Shown here one piece after another: positions 1 to 8,423 of a stretch of DNA of 24,253 nucleotides. The stretch comes from Beijerinckiaceae bacterium. Its GTDB lineage: Bacteria; Pseudomonadota; Alphaproteobacteria; Rhizobiales; Beijerinckiaceae. The DNA is taken from positions 1-24,253 of the forward strand of contig CANGRU010000001.1 in NCBI GenBank assembly GCA_947456315.1, written 5' to 3'. A program made the translations under genes and the position numbers. The first letter of the stretch is position 1; every line of letters starts with the position of its first letter. The notes beneath the pieces are model-generated. The model made no database searches and was not told where the DNA came from. It saw nothing but the letters and a program-made list of their open reading frames with translations.

Positions 1-457
1 TATGGACATAGACATCGTGGGGCACTTTCACGCCGCGCATTTCTGGGCGGAAATGTTCGTTCTGATACACGATGTCTTGCGGGATGATGCCGGCCTTGAT
101 GACCTCGCCCTTGCCGTAAATATCGGCCAGAAACATGTTCAGCACTTTGACGCGCGGTTTGAGGCCGGCTTCCAGCCGTGTCCATTCGGAGCGGCCGAGC
201 ACGCGCGGGATGATGTCGAAGGGGATCAGGCGTTCCGTCGAATCCTTGTCGCCATAGACAGCGAAGGTGATGCCGATGCGCCGGAACATGAGTTCGGCTT
301 GGCTGCGGCGCGAGGCCAGAAGTTCGGGCGGGGCCGAGGCCAGCCAGTCATTGACCCGGTCATAAACCGCACGCGGCAAGCCGTCGGGCTTGGTCATTTC
401 ATCGAAAAAGCGCCCATTGGCCACTGACTGCACTCCAGACCCACTGAAACGTTTCAT
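1..457 (-). CDS. Circularly permuted ATP-grasp protein (DUF404/DUF407 family), N-terminal part
   Basis: The first 152 codons are in the window; the gene runs off the left edge. The protein begins MKRFSGSG and contains ITFAVYGDKDSTERLIPFD, followed by a PRVLGRSEW segment and an HFRPEMRGVKVPHDVYVH segment. This is the characteristic N-terminal pattern of the circularly permuted type 2 ATP-grasp proteins. Members are cytoplasmic and predicted to ligate peptides or amines, and are often encoded next to alpha-E (DUF403) and transglutaminase-like genes; any such neighbours would lie outside the window. I chose the ATG at 457 because the family needs the FFDEM segment (residues 17-21) ahead of the alternative ATG at 397. 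No good Shine-Dalgarno is seen at either start. It is divergent from the efflux operon. The true substrate is unknown. Confidence 0.85.
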   Translation of the reverse strand, partial: MKRFSGSGVQSVANGRFFDEMTKPDGLPRAVYDRVNDWLASAPPELLASRRSQAELMFRRIGITFAVYGDKDSTERLIPFDIIPRVLGRSEWTRLEAGLKPRVKVLNMFLADIYGKGEVIKAGIIPQDIVYQNEHFRPEMRGVKVPHDVYVH

Positions 458-632
458 CAAAAGCTAAGCAAGCCAAGTGCCATTCGGAATGGCGGGTGCG
501 CCTGTTCTCTGGGCGGTGTTTTTCTACAACTAAGGGAGAAGGCTGGTGCAATAACAGGCAGGGGCTCCGTTTGGCTGCCCGATTAGGGGCTCTGGCTGCC
601 TCTCTCTTGTGCAGATGCTCCAACGCCTCAAA

Positions 633-667
633 GGGGGCATTTGAGGGGTTGAGGGCGGAAGAGGGGG
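633..667 (+). other. Potential G-quadruplex motif
   Basis: Four runs of 5, 4, 3 and 5 guanines are separated by 7 (CATTTGA), 4 (TTGA) and 7 (CGGAAGA) bases. This satisfies the usual G3+N1-7 rule for an intramolecular quadruplex. It lies on the plus strand between two divergent promoters, roughly 300 bp upstream of the efflux adaptor start. Whether it folds or matters is inference. Confidence 0.5.
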
Positions 668-771
668 CTTGCGCTCGGGGCATGCCCAAAAGCAAAGTGG
701 GCTCAAGACGATGGTCGAGGCAAGGGCATTGGTGCGTTGCCCGTTTATGACGTTTAGGTGCGACTGCGGTC

Positions 772-794
772 TTTGGCCGCGAATCAAGGCCAAA
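772..794. promoter_or_regulatory. Inverted repeat, possible operator or hairpin upstream of efflux operon
   Basis: A perfect 7-bp inverted repeat, TTTGGCC (772-778) and GGCCAAA (788-794), has a 9-base spacer and sits about 170 bp before the efflux adaptor start. No T-run follows on either strand, so it is not a typical intrinsic terminator. It has the size of a dimeric repressor site, but no regulator gene is in view to connect it with. Confidence 0.3.
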
Positions 795-962
795 TGGGCA
801 CAAATGCTTGCCTCTGCCTTGGAATTGGTTCACTGCTGATCCATCCATTTTGCAAGGCGTAAGCCCTAACAATGGAACTGCCGCGCGCCAGAGCCCCAAG
901 GCCGGGGCGGCACCCCCTCGATTTGCAAATCTTGCAGGCTCCTCCCTGCTTTTCGGTGATTC

Positions 963-2111
963 ATGAAACGCAAAACTGCTCTTGTCACAGTGTCCGCTGG
1001 TTTGGCCTTTGTGATTGTCGGCCTCGCCATTTTCCAATTTGTTGCCAAGCCTCAAATTGTGAAGGGCATCATTGCGGGCATGCCGCGTCCGGTGCCGGCT
1101 GTGGCAGTGGCAGAAGCCAGGACCGAGACATGGCAGACGCGCATCGCGGCCATCGGCACATTCCGTGCGGTGCAGGGCATTGATGTTTCCCCGCAAGTGG
1201 GTGGCGTGGTGCGCACCATCAATTTCGAATCCGGACAAGATGCACAAAAGGGCCAGCTGCTTGTGCAAATCGACGATTCCGTTGAGCAGGCGGATCTCAA
1301 ATCCAATCTCGCGACATTGCGCAATGCTGAATTGGCGCTGGAGCGTCAGCGCCAGTTGATCACTGGTGGTTCAACCGCCACTGCACAGGTCGACTCAGCT
1401 TTGGCTGCGCGTGACTCGGCTGCGGCGGCCGCGGATCGCACGCGCGCACTCATTGCGCAGAAAGCATTGGCTGCTCCCTTTGCGGGTCGTCTGGGTCTGC
1501 GCAAGATTGATGCGGGCCAATATATCCAGCCCGGCACTTCGATTGTGACGCTGCAGCAGCTGGATCCGATTGATGTCGATTTCCCTGTGCCCGAGCAGGA
1601 TATTGCACGCGTTGCCGTTGGCCAGCCGATTGAAATTGTCGTCGATGCCTTTGAGGGCAAAACGTTTGCCGGCAAAGTCACATCGATTGATGCCCGCGTC
1701 AGCATTGAAGCCCGCACCATTCTTGTACGCGCGCAAGTGAGCAACCCGCAGACCGAATTGCGCCCCGGCATGTTTGCCAATGTCGCGCTTCTGGTCGGCA
1801 AAGGTGTTGATGTCATCACACTGCCGCGCACCTCTGTCACGTATTCGCTGTATGGCGACACGGTCTATGTCGTGAAGCCGCAGCCGGCGCCGGATGGTAG
1901 CGCGCCTGCGCCAGCTGACCAGCCGATGATTGCCGAGCGTCATGTGGTCAAAACCGGCGATACGCGTGGTGATCGTGTGTCCATTCTCAGCGGCGTGGCT
2001 GCTGGCGAACGTGTGATTACAGAAGGTCAGCTGAAGCTGCAGCCCAATGCGCGTGTGCGTATTGACGAGGCGGGTGGCTTGAAAGCCCCCGCCACATTGC
2101 AGCGCCAGTAA
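963..2111 (+). CDS. RND efflux periplasmic adaptor subunit (membrane fusion protein)
   Basis: The 382-residue protein is a HlyD/AcrA/MexH-type adaptor that bridges an inner-membrane RND pump and an outer-membrane channel. An N-terminal membrane anchor spans about residues 8-28. The first lipoyl half is at about 75-105 (PQVGGVVRTINFESGQ). An alanine-rich coiled-coil hairpin covers about 106-165, and the second lipoyl half is at about 170-200 (APFAGRLGLRKIDAGQYIQPG). Beta-barrel and membrane-proximal domains follow, including RPGMFANVALLVG. There is no lipobox cysteine, so anchoring should be by the uncleaved helix. The stop lies 12 bp before the pump gene, so they form one operon. The start ATG has only a weak ribosome-binding site. 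The substrate cannot be read from the sequence. Confidence 0.93.
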   Translation: MKRKTALVTVSAGLAFVIVGLAIFQFVAKPQIVKGIIAGMPRPVPAVAVAEARTETWQTRIAAIGTFRAVQGIDVSPQVGGVVRTINFESGQDAQKGQLLVQIDDSVEQADLKSNLATLRNAELALERQRQLITGGSTATAQVDSALAARDSAAAAADRTRALIAQKALAAPFAGRLGLRKIDAGQYIQPGTSIVTLQQLDPIDVDFPVPEQDIARVAVGQPIEIVVDAFEGKTFAGKVTSIDARVSIEARTILVRAQVSNPQTELRPGMFANVALLVGKGVDVITLPRTSVTYSLYGDTVYVVKPQPAPDGSAPAPADQPMIAERHVVKTGDTRGDRVSILSGVAAGERVITEGQLKLQPNARVRIDEAGGLKAPATLQRQ

Positions 2112-2123
2112 GGAGCGCCGCAG

Positions 2124-5100
2124 ATGACGTCGTTCACAGACCTTTTCATCCGGCGCCCGGTTCTTTCGACCGTCGTCAGTCTGCTCATTCTGCTGGTTGG
2201 CCTGCAGGCCGCGTTCAAGCTGCAAATCCGGCAATATCCGGAATTGTCGCAAACAACGATCACCATCACCACGGTCTATCCCGGCGCCAATGCGGATTTG
2301 ATCAAGGGTTTCATCACGGTGCCGATCGAGCAGGCGGTGGCCAGCACCGAAGGCATCGACACGCTGATTTCCAATTCGCAGCAAAACACCTCGCTGATCA
2401 CGCTCAATCTGCGCCTCAACGCCAATCTGGATCGCGCGGTCTCGGACGTGCTGACCAAGTTGCAGCAGGTGCGCTCCGTTCTGCCGCGCGAAGCCAATGA
2501 CCCGATTGTCGTCAAGCAGACGGGCCAAGGCTATGCGCTCATGTATATGAGCTTCAATTCCAAGGTTCTCTCGGCCTCTCAGATTACCGATTACATCACG
2601 CGTGTTGTGCAGCCGCGTTTGCAGACCATTGATGGTGTGGGCAATGCGCAGATTCTGGGTGGCCAGACTTTTGCGATGCGCATCTGGTTGGATCCGGATC
2701 GCATGGCCGCGCGCGGTGTCACGCCGGTCAATGTGCGTGATGCACTGGCCAGCAATAACTTCGTCTCGGCAGCGGGCCAGATCAAAAGCGAATTCACCCA
2801 GACCAGCATCAATGCGCTGACCTCACTGTCGAGCCCCCAAGCCTTTGGCGATCTTGTTGTCATTGCGCGGGGCGACAGTTTGATCCGCTTGTCATCGATT
2901 GCCGACATCGAGCTTGGCCCGCAAGCGGTTGATGCTTCGTCTGTGTTTGACGGGCTTAAAGCGGTGTTTGTCGGCGTCTATGCGACGCCTTCGGCCAATC
3001 CGCTGACCATGATCGACAAGGTGCGCGCGGCTTTCCCTGATATCCAGGCACAATTGCCCTCGGGCATTGAAGCAGCCATTGCCTATGACGCGACAGAGTT
3101 CATCCGCTCGTCGATCTATGAAGTAGCAAAAACCCTGCTTGAAGCGGCCGTGATCGTCGTCATCGTGATCTTCCTCTTCCTTGGCAATTTCCGCTCCACC
3201 ATGGTGCCGGTTGTCACCATCCCGCTGTCTCTGGTGGGTGTGATGATCGCGCTCATGCTGATGGGCTATTCGATCAATCTGCTCACGCTATTGGCGCTGG
3301 TCTTGGCCATCGGTCTTGTGGTCGATGACGCGATTGTTGTGGTCGAAAATATCTACCGCCATATCGAAGAAGGCATGACGCCGTTCGAGGCCTCCATCAA
3401 GGGCGCGCGCGAAATTGCCTTGCCGGTTATTTCCATGACAATCACATTGGCTGCTGTTTATGCGCCGATCGGCTTTGTCACGGGTATTACAGGCGCTTTG
3501 TTCCGTGAGTTTGCTTTCACGCTGGCGGGTGCGGTGATTGTGTCGGGCTTTGTTGCGCTGACGCTGTCGCCGATGATGTGCTCGAAGCTGCTGCGCCCAC
3601 CGGCTGAAGACCACAATCAATTCGTCGCTTTCCTCGACAGGCTCTTCGACAATCTGCGCAAGCGCTATGAAAGCCGTCTCAGAAAGTCACTGGATTTCCG
3701 CGCCATGACCATGCTGGTTCTGGTGGGTGTGCTGGGCCTGACGGCTGTCATGTATGCCTCGACCCCGAAAGAGCTGGCGCCCGAAGAAGATCAGGGCATT
3801 CTCTTCCTGCTGGTCAAGACGCCGCAATATGGCAACCTTGATTATCTCGAGCAGTCGACAGATGCGCTCTACAAGATCTTGGATTCCATCCCCGAGAAGA
3901 GCCATGTCTTCACCATCAATGGCTCGGGTGGTGTGCGTCAGGCTTTTGTCGGTCTGTTGTTGAAGCCGTGGGACCAGCGCAAGCGGTCGCAGAAGCAGGT
4001 TTTGCAGGAATTGCAGGGCCGCATTTCCTCCATCACCAGTGCGCAGGTTCTGGCCTTTGCACCGCCCGCATTGCCCGGCTCGACGGGTGGGCCGCCGCTG
4101 CAATTCATCATCCGCTCGACAGGTGATTATCAATCGCTCGCCACTGTGCTCGACCAGATGCAAACAGCAGCGCGTGAAAGCGGCATGTTCATCTTCATCG
4201 ACGGTGATTTGAAGTTTGATACGCCGCAGATCGAATTTTCGATTGATGCCGACAAGGCCAACCGCCTTGGCATCCGCATGCAGGATGTCGGCAATTCGCT
4301 CTCGACATTGCTGGGCGGCAATTACGTCAACCGCTTCAATCTCTATGGGCGTTCTTATCAGGTCATTCCGCAAGTGCCGCGCCAATATCGCGCCACCGCT
4401 GATTGGCTAACGCGCTACCAGATCCGCACGGGCACGGGTGATTTGGTGCCGCTCGCCACAATCGCCACGGTCAATTCGACCGTGCAGCCCAATGCTTTGA
4501 CCTCGTTCCAGCAGCTCAATTCGGCAACGCTCTCGGGCGTGCCGTTTCCGGGCCGCACATTGGGTGAGGCCATCGACTTCCTGACCGAGAAATCAAAAGA
4601 AGTTTTCCCCGAAGGCTATACGTATGATTTCAACGGCGATGCGCGCCAATATGTGCAGGAAGGCTCGGCCCTGACGGTGACCTTCATCTTTGCTCTGATC
4701 GTCATCTTTTTGGTGCTGGCCGCGCAGTTCGAAAGTTTCCGCGATCCGCTGATCATTCTGATTGCGCTGCCGACGTCGATTTTCGGCGCGCTGCTGCCAC
4801 TCAATCTGATGGGCATTGTCGGGGCGGCCTCGATCAACATCTACACGCAGATCGGCTTGGTGACGCTGATCGGGCTCATCACCAAACACGGCATTCTGAT
4901 GGTGGAGTTTGCTAACAAGCTGCAAGTCGAGCAGGCCTATTCGCGCCGCGAGGCGATTGAACATGCCGCGGGCGTGCGTCTGCGCCCGATCCTGATGACC
5001 ACTGCCGCCATGGTGGTGGGCATGGTGCCGCTCATTCTGGCATCTGGTGCAGGTGCACGCAGCCGCTTCGACATCGGCCTCGTCATTGCCATGGGCATGG

Positions 5101-5243
5101 CGGTGGGCACGCTGTTCACGCTGTTCATCACGCCGGCGGTCTATACGTTCATCGCCCGCGACCACAGCCATGATCGGGAGAAGGAGGCGGGCAAGGCACC
5201 GCCAACCGCGCCCGAGCTGGCCGGACCCAAGGCGGTCGACTAG
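2124..5243 (+). CDS. RND (HAE1-type) multidrug efflux permease
   Basis: The 1039-residue inner-membrane pump has the normal AcrB/MexF length and the twofold repeat of TM helix, large periplasmic loop and TM bundle. It begins with FIRRPVLSTVVSLLILLVG and has the porter-domain segment YPGANADLIKGFITVPIEQA. The proton-relay residues are present: the aspartate pair at D401-D402 in TM4 (GLVVDDAIVVVENIY) and K921 in TM10 (LITKHGILMVEFAN). It should therefore be an active proton-driven exporter. The RBS AAGGAG at 2110-2115 overlaps the adaptor stop. No TolC-like channel or local regulator gene is in the window, so it must borrow an outer-membrane channel encoded elsewhere. The sequence suggests multidrug or solvent-type export, but the substrate is unknown. 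Confidence 0.96.
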   Translation: MTSFTDLFIRRPVLSTVVSLLILLVGLQAAFKLQIRQYPELSQTTITITTVYPGANADLIKGFITVPIEQAVASTEGIDTLISNSQQNTSLITLNLRLNANLDRAVSDVLTKLQQVRSVLPREANDPIVVKQTGQGYALMYMSFNSKVLSASQITDYITRVVQPRLQTIDGVGNAQILGGQTFAMRIWLDPDRMAARGVTPVNVRDALASNNFVSAAGQIKSEFTQTSINALTSLSSPQAFGDLVVIARGDSLIRLSSIADIELGPQAVDASSVFDGLKAVFVGVYATPSANPLTMIDKVRAAFPDIQAQLPSGIEAAIAYDATEFIRSSIYEVAKTLLEAAVIVVIVIFLFLGNFRSTMVPVVTIPLSLVGVMIALMLMGYSINLLTLLALVLAIGLVVDDAIVVVENIYRHIEEGMTPFEASIKGAREIALPVISMTITLAAVYAPIGFVTGITGALFREFAFTLAGAVIVSGFVALTLSPMMCSKLLRPPAEDHNQFVAFLDRLFDNLRKRYESRLRKSLDFRAMTMLVLVGVLGLTAVMYASTPKELAPEEDQGILFLLVKTPQYGNLDYLEQSTDALYKILDSIPEKSHVFTINGSGGVRQAFVGLLLKPWDQRKRSQKQVLQELQGRISSITSAQVLAFAPPALPGSTGGPPLQFIIRSTGDYQSLATVLDQMQTAARESGMFIFIDGDLKFDTPQIEFSIDADKANRLGIRMQDVGNSLSTLLGGNYVNRFNLYGRSYQVIPQVPRQYRATADWLTRYQIRTGTGDLVPLATIATVNSTVQPNALTSFQQLNSATLSGVPFPGRTLGEAIDFLTEKSKEVFPEGYTYDFNGDARQYVQEGSALTVTFIFALIVIFLVLAAQFESFRDPLIILIALPTSIFGALLPLNLMGIVGAASINIYTQIGLVTLIGLITKHGILMVEFANKLQVEQAYSRREAIEHAAGVRLRPILMTTAAMVVGMVPLILASGAGARSRFDIGLVIAMGMAVGTLFTLFITPAVYTFIARDHSHDREKEAGKAPPTAPELAGPKAVD

Positions 5244-5268
5244 GCCGGAAGGATTGGATTTTTGAGCT

Positions 5269-5300
5269 GGGCCGGGTTAAACCCCGGCCCGGTTTCGTTT
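5269..5300 (+). terminator. Rho-independent-like terminator after efflux operon
   Basis: A perfect 8-bp stem, GGGCCGGG (5269-5276) and CCCGGCCC (5283-5290), closes a 6-base loop and is followed by GGTTTCGTTT. The T-tract is interrupted, so efficiency is uncertain. Its place 26 bp after the permease stop and before prfC fits the end of the efflux transcript. Confidence 0.65.
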
Positions 5301-5336
5301 GTGGCGCCCGCGCGCCGTTAGACCCTGAAAGCACCC

Positions 5337-6917
5337 ATGGCCCAGCCCGATCCCGTCAGTCGGCGGCGCACCTTCGCGATCATCTCGCATCCGGACGCCG
5401 GTAAGACCACACTCACTGAAAAGCTTCTGTTGTTTGGCGGTGCCATTCAGCTGGCGGGTGAAGTGCGCGCCAAAGCCAACCGGCGCCAGACGCGCTCCGA
5501 CTGGATGGGCATTGAGCGCGAGCGCGGCATTTCCGTTGTCACCTCGGTGATGACCTTTGAATATGAAGGCAATGTCTTCAACCTGCTTGATACACCGGGC
5601 CATGAAGACTTTTCGGAAGACACCTATCGCACGCTCACCGCGGTCGATTCCGCCATCATGGTGATCGATGCGGCGAAGGGCATCGAAGCGCGCACGCGCA
5701 AATTGTTTGAAGTCTGCCGTTTGCGTGACATTCCGATTGTCACCTTCATCAACAAGATGGATCGTGAAACGCGCGACCCTTACGATCTCCTGGACGAAAT
5801 CGAAAAGACGCTGGCGCTCGATTGTGCGCCCGTCACCTGGCCGATTGGTCGGGGCCGTGATTTCAAGGGCACTTATGATTTGCGCAAGTCGCAGATTCGC
5901 GTGCTCGACAGTGAAGATGGTCCGCGTGCCGTCAATGGTCCGACTGATCCCTCGATTGCCGCACTCTTGCCAGGGCATGAGCGGGCGGCCTTTGTCGAAG
6001 AATTGTCACTCGCCACTGAAGCGCTGAAGCCCTTTGATAAAGCGGCTTTTCTGGAAGGTCATCTGACCCCCGTCTATTGGGGTTCGGCCTTGCGCACCTT
6101 TGGCGTGCAAGATCTGATTGATGGTCTGGGCGAGTTTGCGCCACCACCGCGTGCGCTGGATGCGGCCACCCGCAAGGTCGAGCCGCGTGAGCCGAAGATG
6201 AGCGGCTTCGTGTTCAAGATCCAAGCGAATATGGATCCCAACCATCGCGATCGCATTGCTTTCATGCGCGTGTGCTCGGGCAAGCTGACGCGTGGCATGA
6301 AGGCCAAGCTCGTGCGCACCGGCAAGCCGATGGCGCTCAATGCGCCGCAATTCTTTTTCGCTCAAGAGCGCGCCATTGCAGATGAGGCCTATGCCGGCGA
6401 TGTGGTGGGTATCCCCAATCACGGCACCTTGCGCATCGGCGACACGCTGACCGAGGGCGAGGATATTGTGTTTCGCGGGGTGCCCAGTTTCGCGCCCGAA
6501 ATTCTGCGCCGCGTGAAGCTTGGCGATGCGATGAAGGCCAAAAAGCTGCGCGAAGCTTTGCAGCAGATGGCAGAAGAGGGTGTCGTGCAGGTCTTCGTGC
6601 CCACTGATGGCTCCGGCGCCATTGTGGGCGTCGTGGGCGCCTTGCAGCTTGATGTGCTCTCGGAGCGCTTGCAGGCCGAATACGGCCTGCCCGTGTCTTT
6701 CGAGCCGTCGCGCTTCGAACTGTGTCGCTGGGTGACGGCACAGGATGGGGCTGAACTGGAGAAATTCCGTCGGGCCTTCTCCTCCTCCATTGCCGAGGAT
6801 CTTGATGGGGCGCCGGTCTTTTTGGCGCCCTCCGCCTGGTCCTTGCGCTATGAAGAGGAAAAGTGGCCGACGATCACTTTTTCCGACATTAAGGATTACC
6901 AGAAACAGTCTGCCTGA
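5337..6917 (+). CDS. prfC: Peptide chain release factor 3
   Basis: RF3 is a translational GTPase that recycles RF1/RF2 from the ribosome after peptide release. The 526 residues match the usual length of about 530. The G1 P-loop is HPDAGKTT (18-25), the switch II G3 motif DTPGHEDF is at 85-92, and the G4 motif NKMD is at 139-142. RF3-specific segments are also visible, such as RQTRSDWMGIERERGISV after the P-loop and QLDVLSERLQAEYGLPV in the C-terminal half. Both beta-barrel domains appear complete. The ATG at 5337 gives the expected N-terminus; the upstream RBS is weak. The gene is flanked by a terminator and a promoter-like element, so it is probably monocistronic. Confidence 0.97.
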   Translation: MAQPDPVSRRRTFAIISHPDAGKTTLTEKLLLFGGAIQLAGEVRAKANRRQTRSDWMGIERERGISVVTSVMTFEYEGNVFNLLDTPGHEDFSEDTYRTLTAVDSAIMVIDAAKGIEARTRKLFEVCRLRDIPIVTFINKMDRETRDPYDLLDEIEKTLALDCAPVTWPIGRGRDFKGTYDLRKSQIRVLDSEDGPRAVNGPTDPSIAALLPGHERAAFVEELSLATEALKPFDKAAFLEGHLTPVYWGSALRTFGVQDLIDGLGEFAPPPRALDAATRKVEPREPKMSGFVFKIQANMDPNHRDRIAFMRVCSGKLTRGMKAKLVRTGKPMALNAPQFFFAQERAIADEAYAGDVVGIPNHGTLRIGDTLTEGEDIVFRGVPSFAPEILRRVKLGDAMKAKKLREALQQMAEEGVVQVFVPTDGSGAIVGVVGALQLDVLSERLQAEYGLPVSFEPSRFELCRWVTAQDGAELEKFRRAFSSSIAEDLDGAPVFLAPSAWSLRYEEEKWPTITFSDIKDYQKQSA

Positions 6918-6933
6918 GGCGGCGGGATCTGTG

Positions 6934-6965
6934 CTATAGACGCCTCGCATTTGAACGATGAGGCG
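6934..6965 (+). promoter_or_regulatory. Candidate promoter -10 and leader hairpin before the GDP-mannose gene
   Basis: GCTATAGA (6933-6940) resembles an alphaproteobacterial -10 element preceded by an extended TG. A -35 box is not clear; TGCCTG around 6911-6916 is a weak option. Just downstream, CGCCTC (6941-6946) and GAGGCG (6960-6965) form a 6-bp stem with a 13-base loop ending 8 bases before the start codon, close to a weak GGA ribosome-binding site. The stem could hinder translation initiation. Confidence 0.35.
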
Positions 6966-6973
6966 ACGGACCT

Positions 6974-8383
6974 ATGGCGACTATTTTGCCGATCATTATG
7001 TGCGGGGGCTCCGGGACCCGCATGTGGCCGGAATCACGGGAGAGCTTTCCCAAGCAATTCCTCCAGCTCACCGGACCTCTGTCGACCTTCCAGACGACCG
7101 CCGTCATGCTGGCGGGCGCGGCCCAATTCGCCCGCCCCATCGTCATCACCAATACGGATTACCGCTTCCTCGTCGCTGAACAGCTGGCGCAGGTGAAGGT
7201 CGATGCCGAGATCGTGCTGGAGCCGGTGCGTCGCGATTCAGGGCCGGCTGTCGCCGCCGCTGCCGAGATCGCCTTCCAGCGTGATCCAGAAGCCATTGTC
7301 ATCATCATGGCGGCAGACCATGTCGTGCGTGATCGCGATGGTCTTGTGGCTTTGTGCGTCAAGGCCGCCGAAGTGGCAGGCCAGGGGCGCATTGTGACGC
7401 TCGGCATCAAGCCGACGCATCCCGAAACCGGTTATGGTTATATCCAGCCCGGTGAGGTGATTGCTGGCGATGTGCGCAAGCTCGCTGCTTTCGTCGAAAA
7501 GCCTGATGCCAAGACGGCACAGAGCTATCTCGACAAGGGCTATTTGTGGAACTCCGGCAATTTCATTTTCTCCGCCGCCACCATGCGCGAGGAGATTGCG
7601 CATTTCGAACCTGCGATGGCAGAGGCTTGCGCGGCAGCCGTGACCAAGGCCCAGCGCGATTTGCAATTTCTCGTGCTCGATCGTGCATCGTTTGAAACAG
7701 CGACCAAGAAATCGATCGATTACGCCGTAATGGAGCGCACCGACAAAGCAGCCGTCATTCCCGCAGATATTGGCTGGTCGGATATTGGCACATGGTCGGC
7801 GGTGCGCGATCTCAGCGCACAGGATGGCAATGGCAATGCGCTGACAGGCGAGTCCTTTGTGCTCGACGGCAAAAACAATCTCGTGCGCTCGGACGGGTTG
7901 CTCACCACGGTGGTGGGTCTCGACAATATCATTGTGGTTGCTACGCAAGATGCGGTGCTGGTGGCCCATGCCGATGCGGCGGCGCGGGTGAAAGATCTCG
8001 TTGAACAGCTCAAGCAGCAAAAGCGCCCCGAGGCGCAAGAGCATAAGCGCGTCTATCGTCCATGGGGCTATTACCAGTCGGTCGATAGCGGCGCGCGCTA
8101 TCAGGTGAAGCGTATTGTCGTGAAGCCGGATGGTCGCTTGTCCCTGCAAAAGCACCACCACCGCGCCGAACACTGGATTGTGGTCAAGGGCACAGCCGAA
8201 GTCACGGTCGATGATTCTGTGCGTCAGGTGCATGAAAATGAATCGATCTATCTGCCCATCGGCTGCACGCATCGACTCGTAAATCCGGGTAAGATCAACC
8301 TTGAGTTGATCGAAGTGCAGACGGGTTCCTATCTGGGTGAAGATGACATCATTCGCATGGAAGATGTTTACAATCGCAGCTGA
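6974..8383 (+). CDS. manC: Mannose-1-phosphate guanylyltransferase / mannose-6-phosphate isomerase
   Basis: This bifunctional type II PMI/GMP enzyme interconverts fructose-6-P and mannose-6-P and joins mannose-1-P to GTP, giving GDP-mannose for surface polysaccharides. The 469 residues match the family length. The nucleotidyltransferase domain carries GGSGTRMWPESR (11-22), with the PKQF that follows, and FVEKP (173-177). The C-terminal cupin PMI domain (about 350-465) has QKHHHRAEHW (392-401) as metal-site motif and GCTHRLVNPG further on. The ATG at 6974 starts directly at the conserved MATILPIIMCGGSGTR N-terminus; an upstream ATG at 6958 is in another frame. No other sugar-nucleotide or glycosyltransferase genes are nearby, so it acts as a stand-alone supply gene here. 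Other symbols in use are cpsB, xanB, algA and noeJ. Confidence 0.95.
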   Translation: MATILPIIMCGGSGTRMWPESRESFPKQFLQLTGPLSTFQTTAVMLAGAAQFARPIVITNTDYRFLVAEQLAQVKVDAEIVLEPVRRDSGPAVAAAAEIAFQRDPEAIVIIMAADHVVRDRDGLVALCVKAAEVAGQGRIVTLGIKPTHPETGYGYIQPGEVIAGDVRKLAAFVEKPDAKTAQSYLDKGYLWNSGNFIFSAATMREEIAHFEPAMAEACAAAVTKAQRDLQFLVLDRASFETATKKSIDYAVMERTDKAAVIPADIGWSDIGTWSAVRDLSAQDGNGNALTGESFVLDGKNNLVRSDGLLTTVVGLDNIIVVATQDAVLVAHADAAARVKDLVEQLKQQKRPEAQEHKRVYRPWGYYQSVDSGARYQVKRIVVKPDGRLSLQKHHHRAEHWIVVKGTAEVTVDDSVRQVHENESIYLPIGCTHRLVNPGKINLELIEVQTGSYLGEDDIIRMEDVYNRS

Positions 8384-8423
8384 GCAAAATCTGTCTGCAC
8401 GAGCCACCTTGATCAGAGGGGCT

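Larger units (their letters stand above)
458..962. other. 505-bp intergenic region, no convincing gene
   Basis: This gap separates the divergent ATP-grasp and efflux-adaptor genes, so promoters for both should lie here. Open frames exist on both strands, but their products match nothing I recognise and look like chance frames. The visible structure is a degenerate tandem repeat (560-579 and 585-600, both AGGGGCTC followed by GGCTGCC), a G-run cluster at 633-667, a 10-bp palindrome GGGCATGCCC at 678-687, and a 7-bp inverted repeat at 772-794. I could not match it to tmRNA, 6S RNA or SRP RNA by eye. Confidence 0.6.

Noticed and set aside
530..793. 87-codon minus-strand frame in the 458-962 gap
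   Set aside because: The product is Pro/Arg/Cys-rich without domain or ribosome-binding site, and the region has non-coding features; I could not support it as a gene.
934..953. GCAGG/CCTGC hairpin followed by TTTT just before the efflux adaptor start
   Set aside because: The stem is only 5 bp with a short T-run and lies at the translation start, so it is too weak to call as a terminator or attenuator.
399..1268. 289-codon minus-strand open frame covering the gap and the adaptor start
   Set aside because: It crosses the true starts of two well-supported divergent genes, and its product is rich in His/Arg/Cys with no recognisable domain. It is an antisense shadow plus chance frame.
1395..2528. 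377-codon minus-strand open frame opposite the efflux adaptor and permease
   Set aside because: It is antisense to two strongly conserved RND proteins. Long antisense frames are expected in GC-rich genes.
8337..8423. 29-residue N-terminal extension of RNase T2 from the ATG at 8337
   Set aside because: It lies inside the manC coding end and would bury the signal peptide; the ATG at 8424 has a good RBS.
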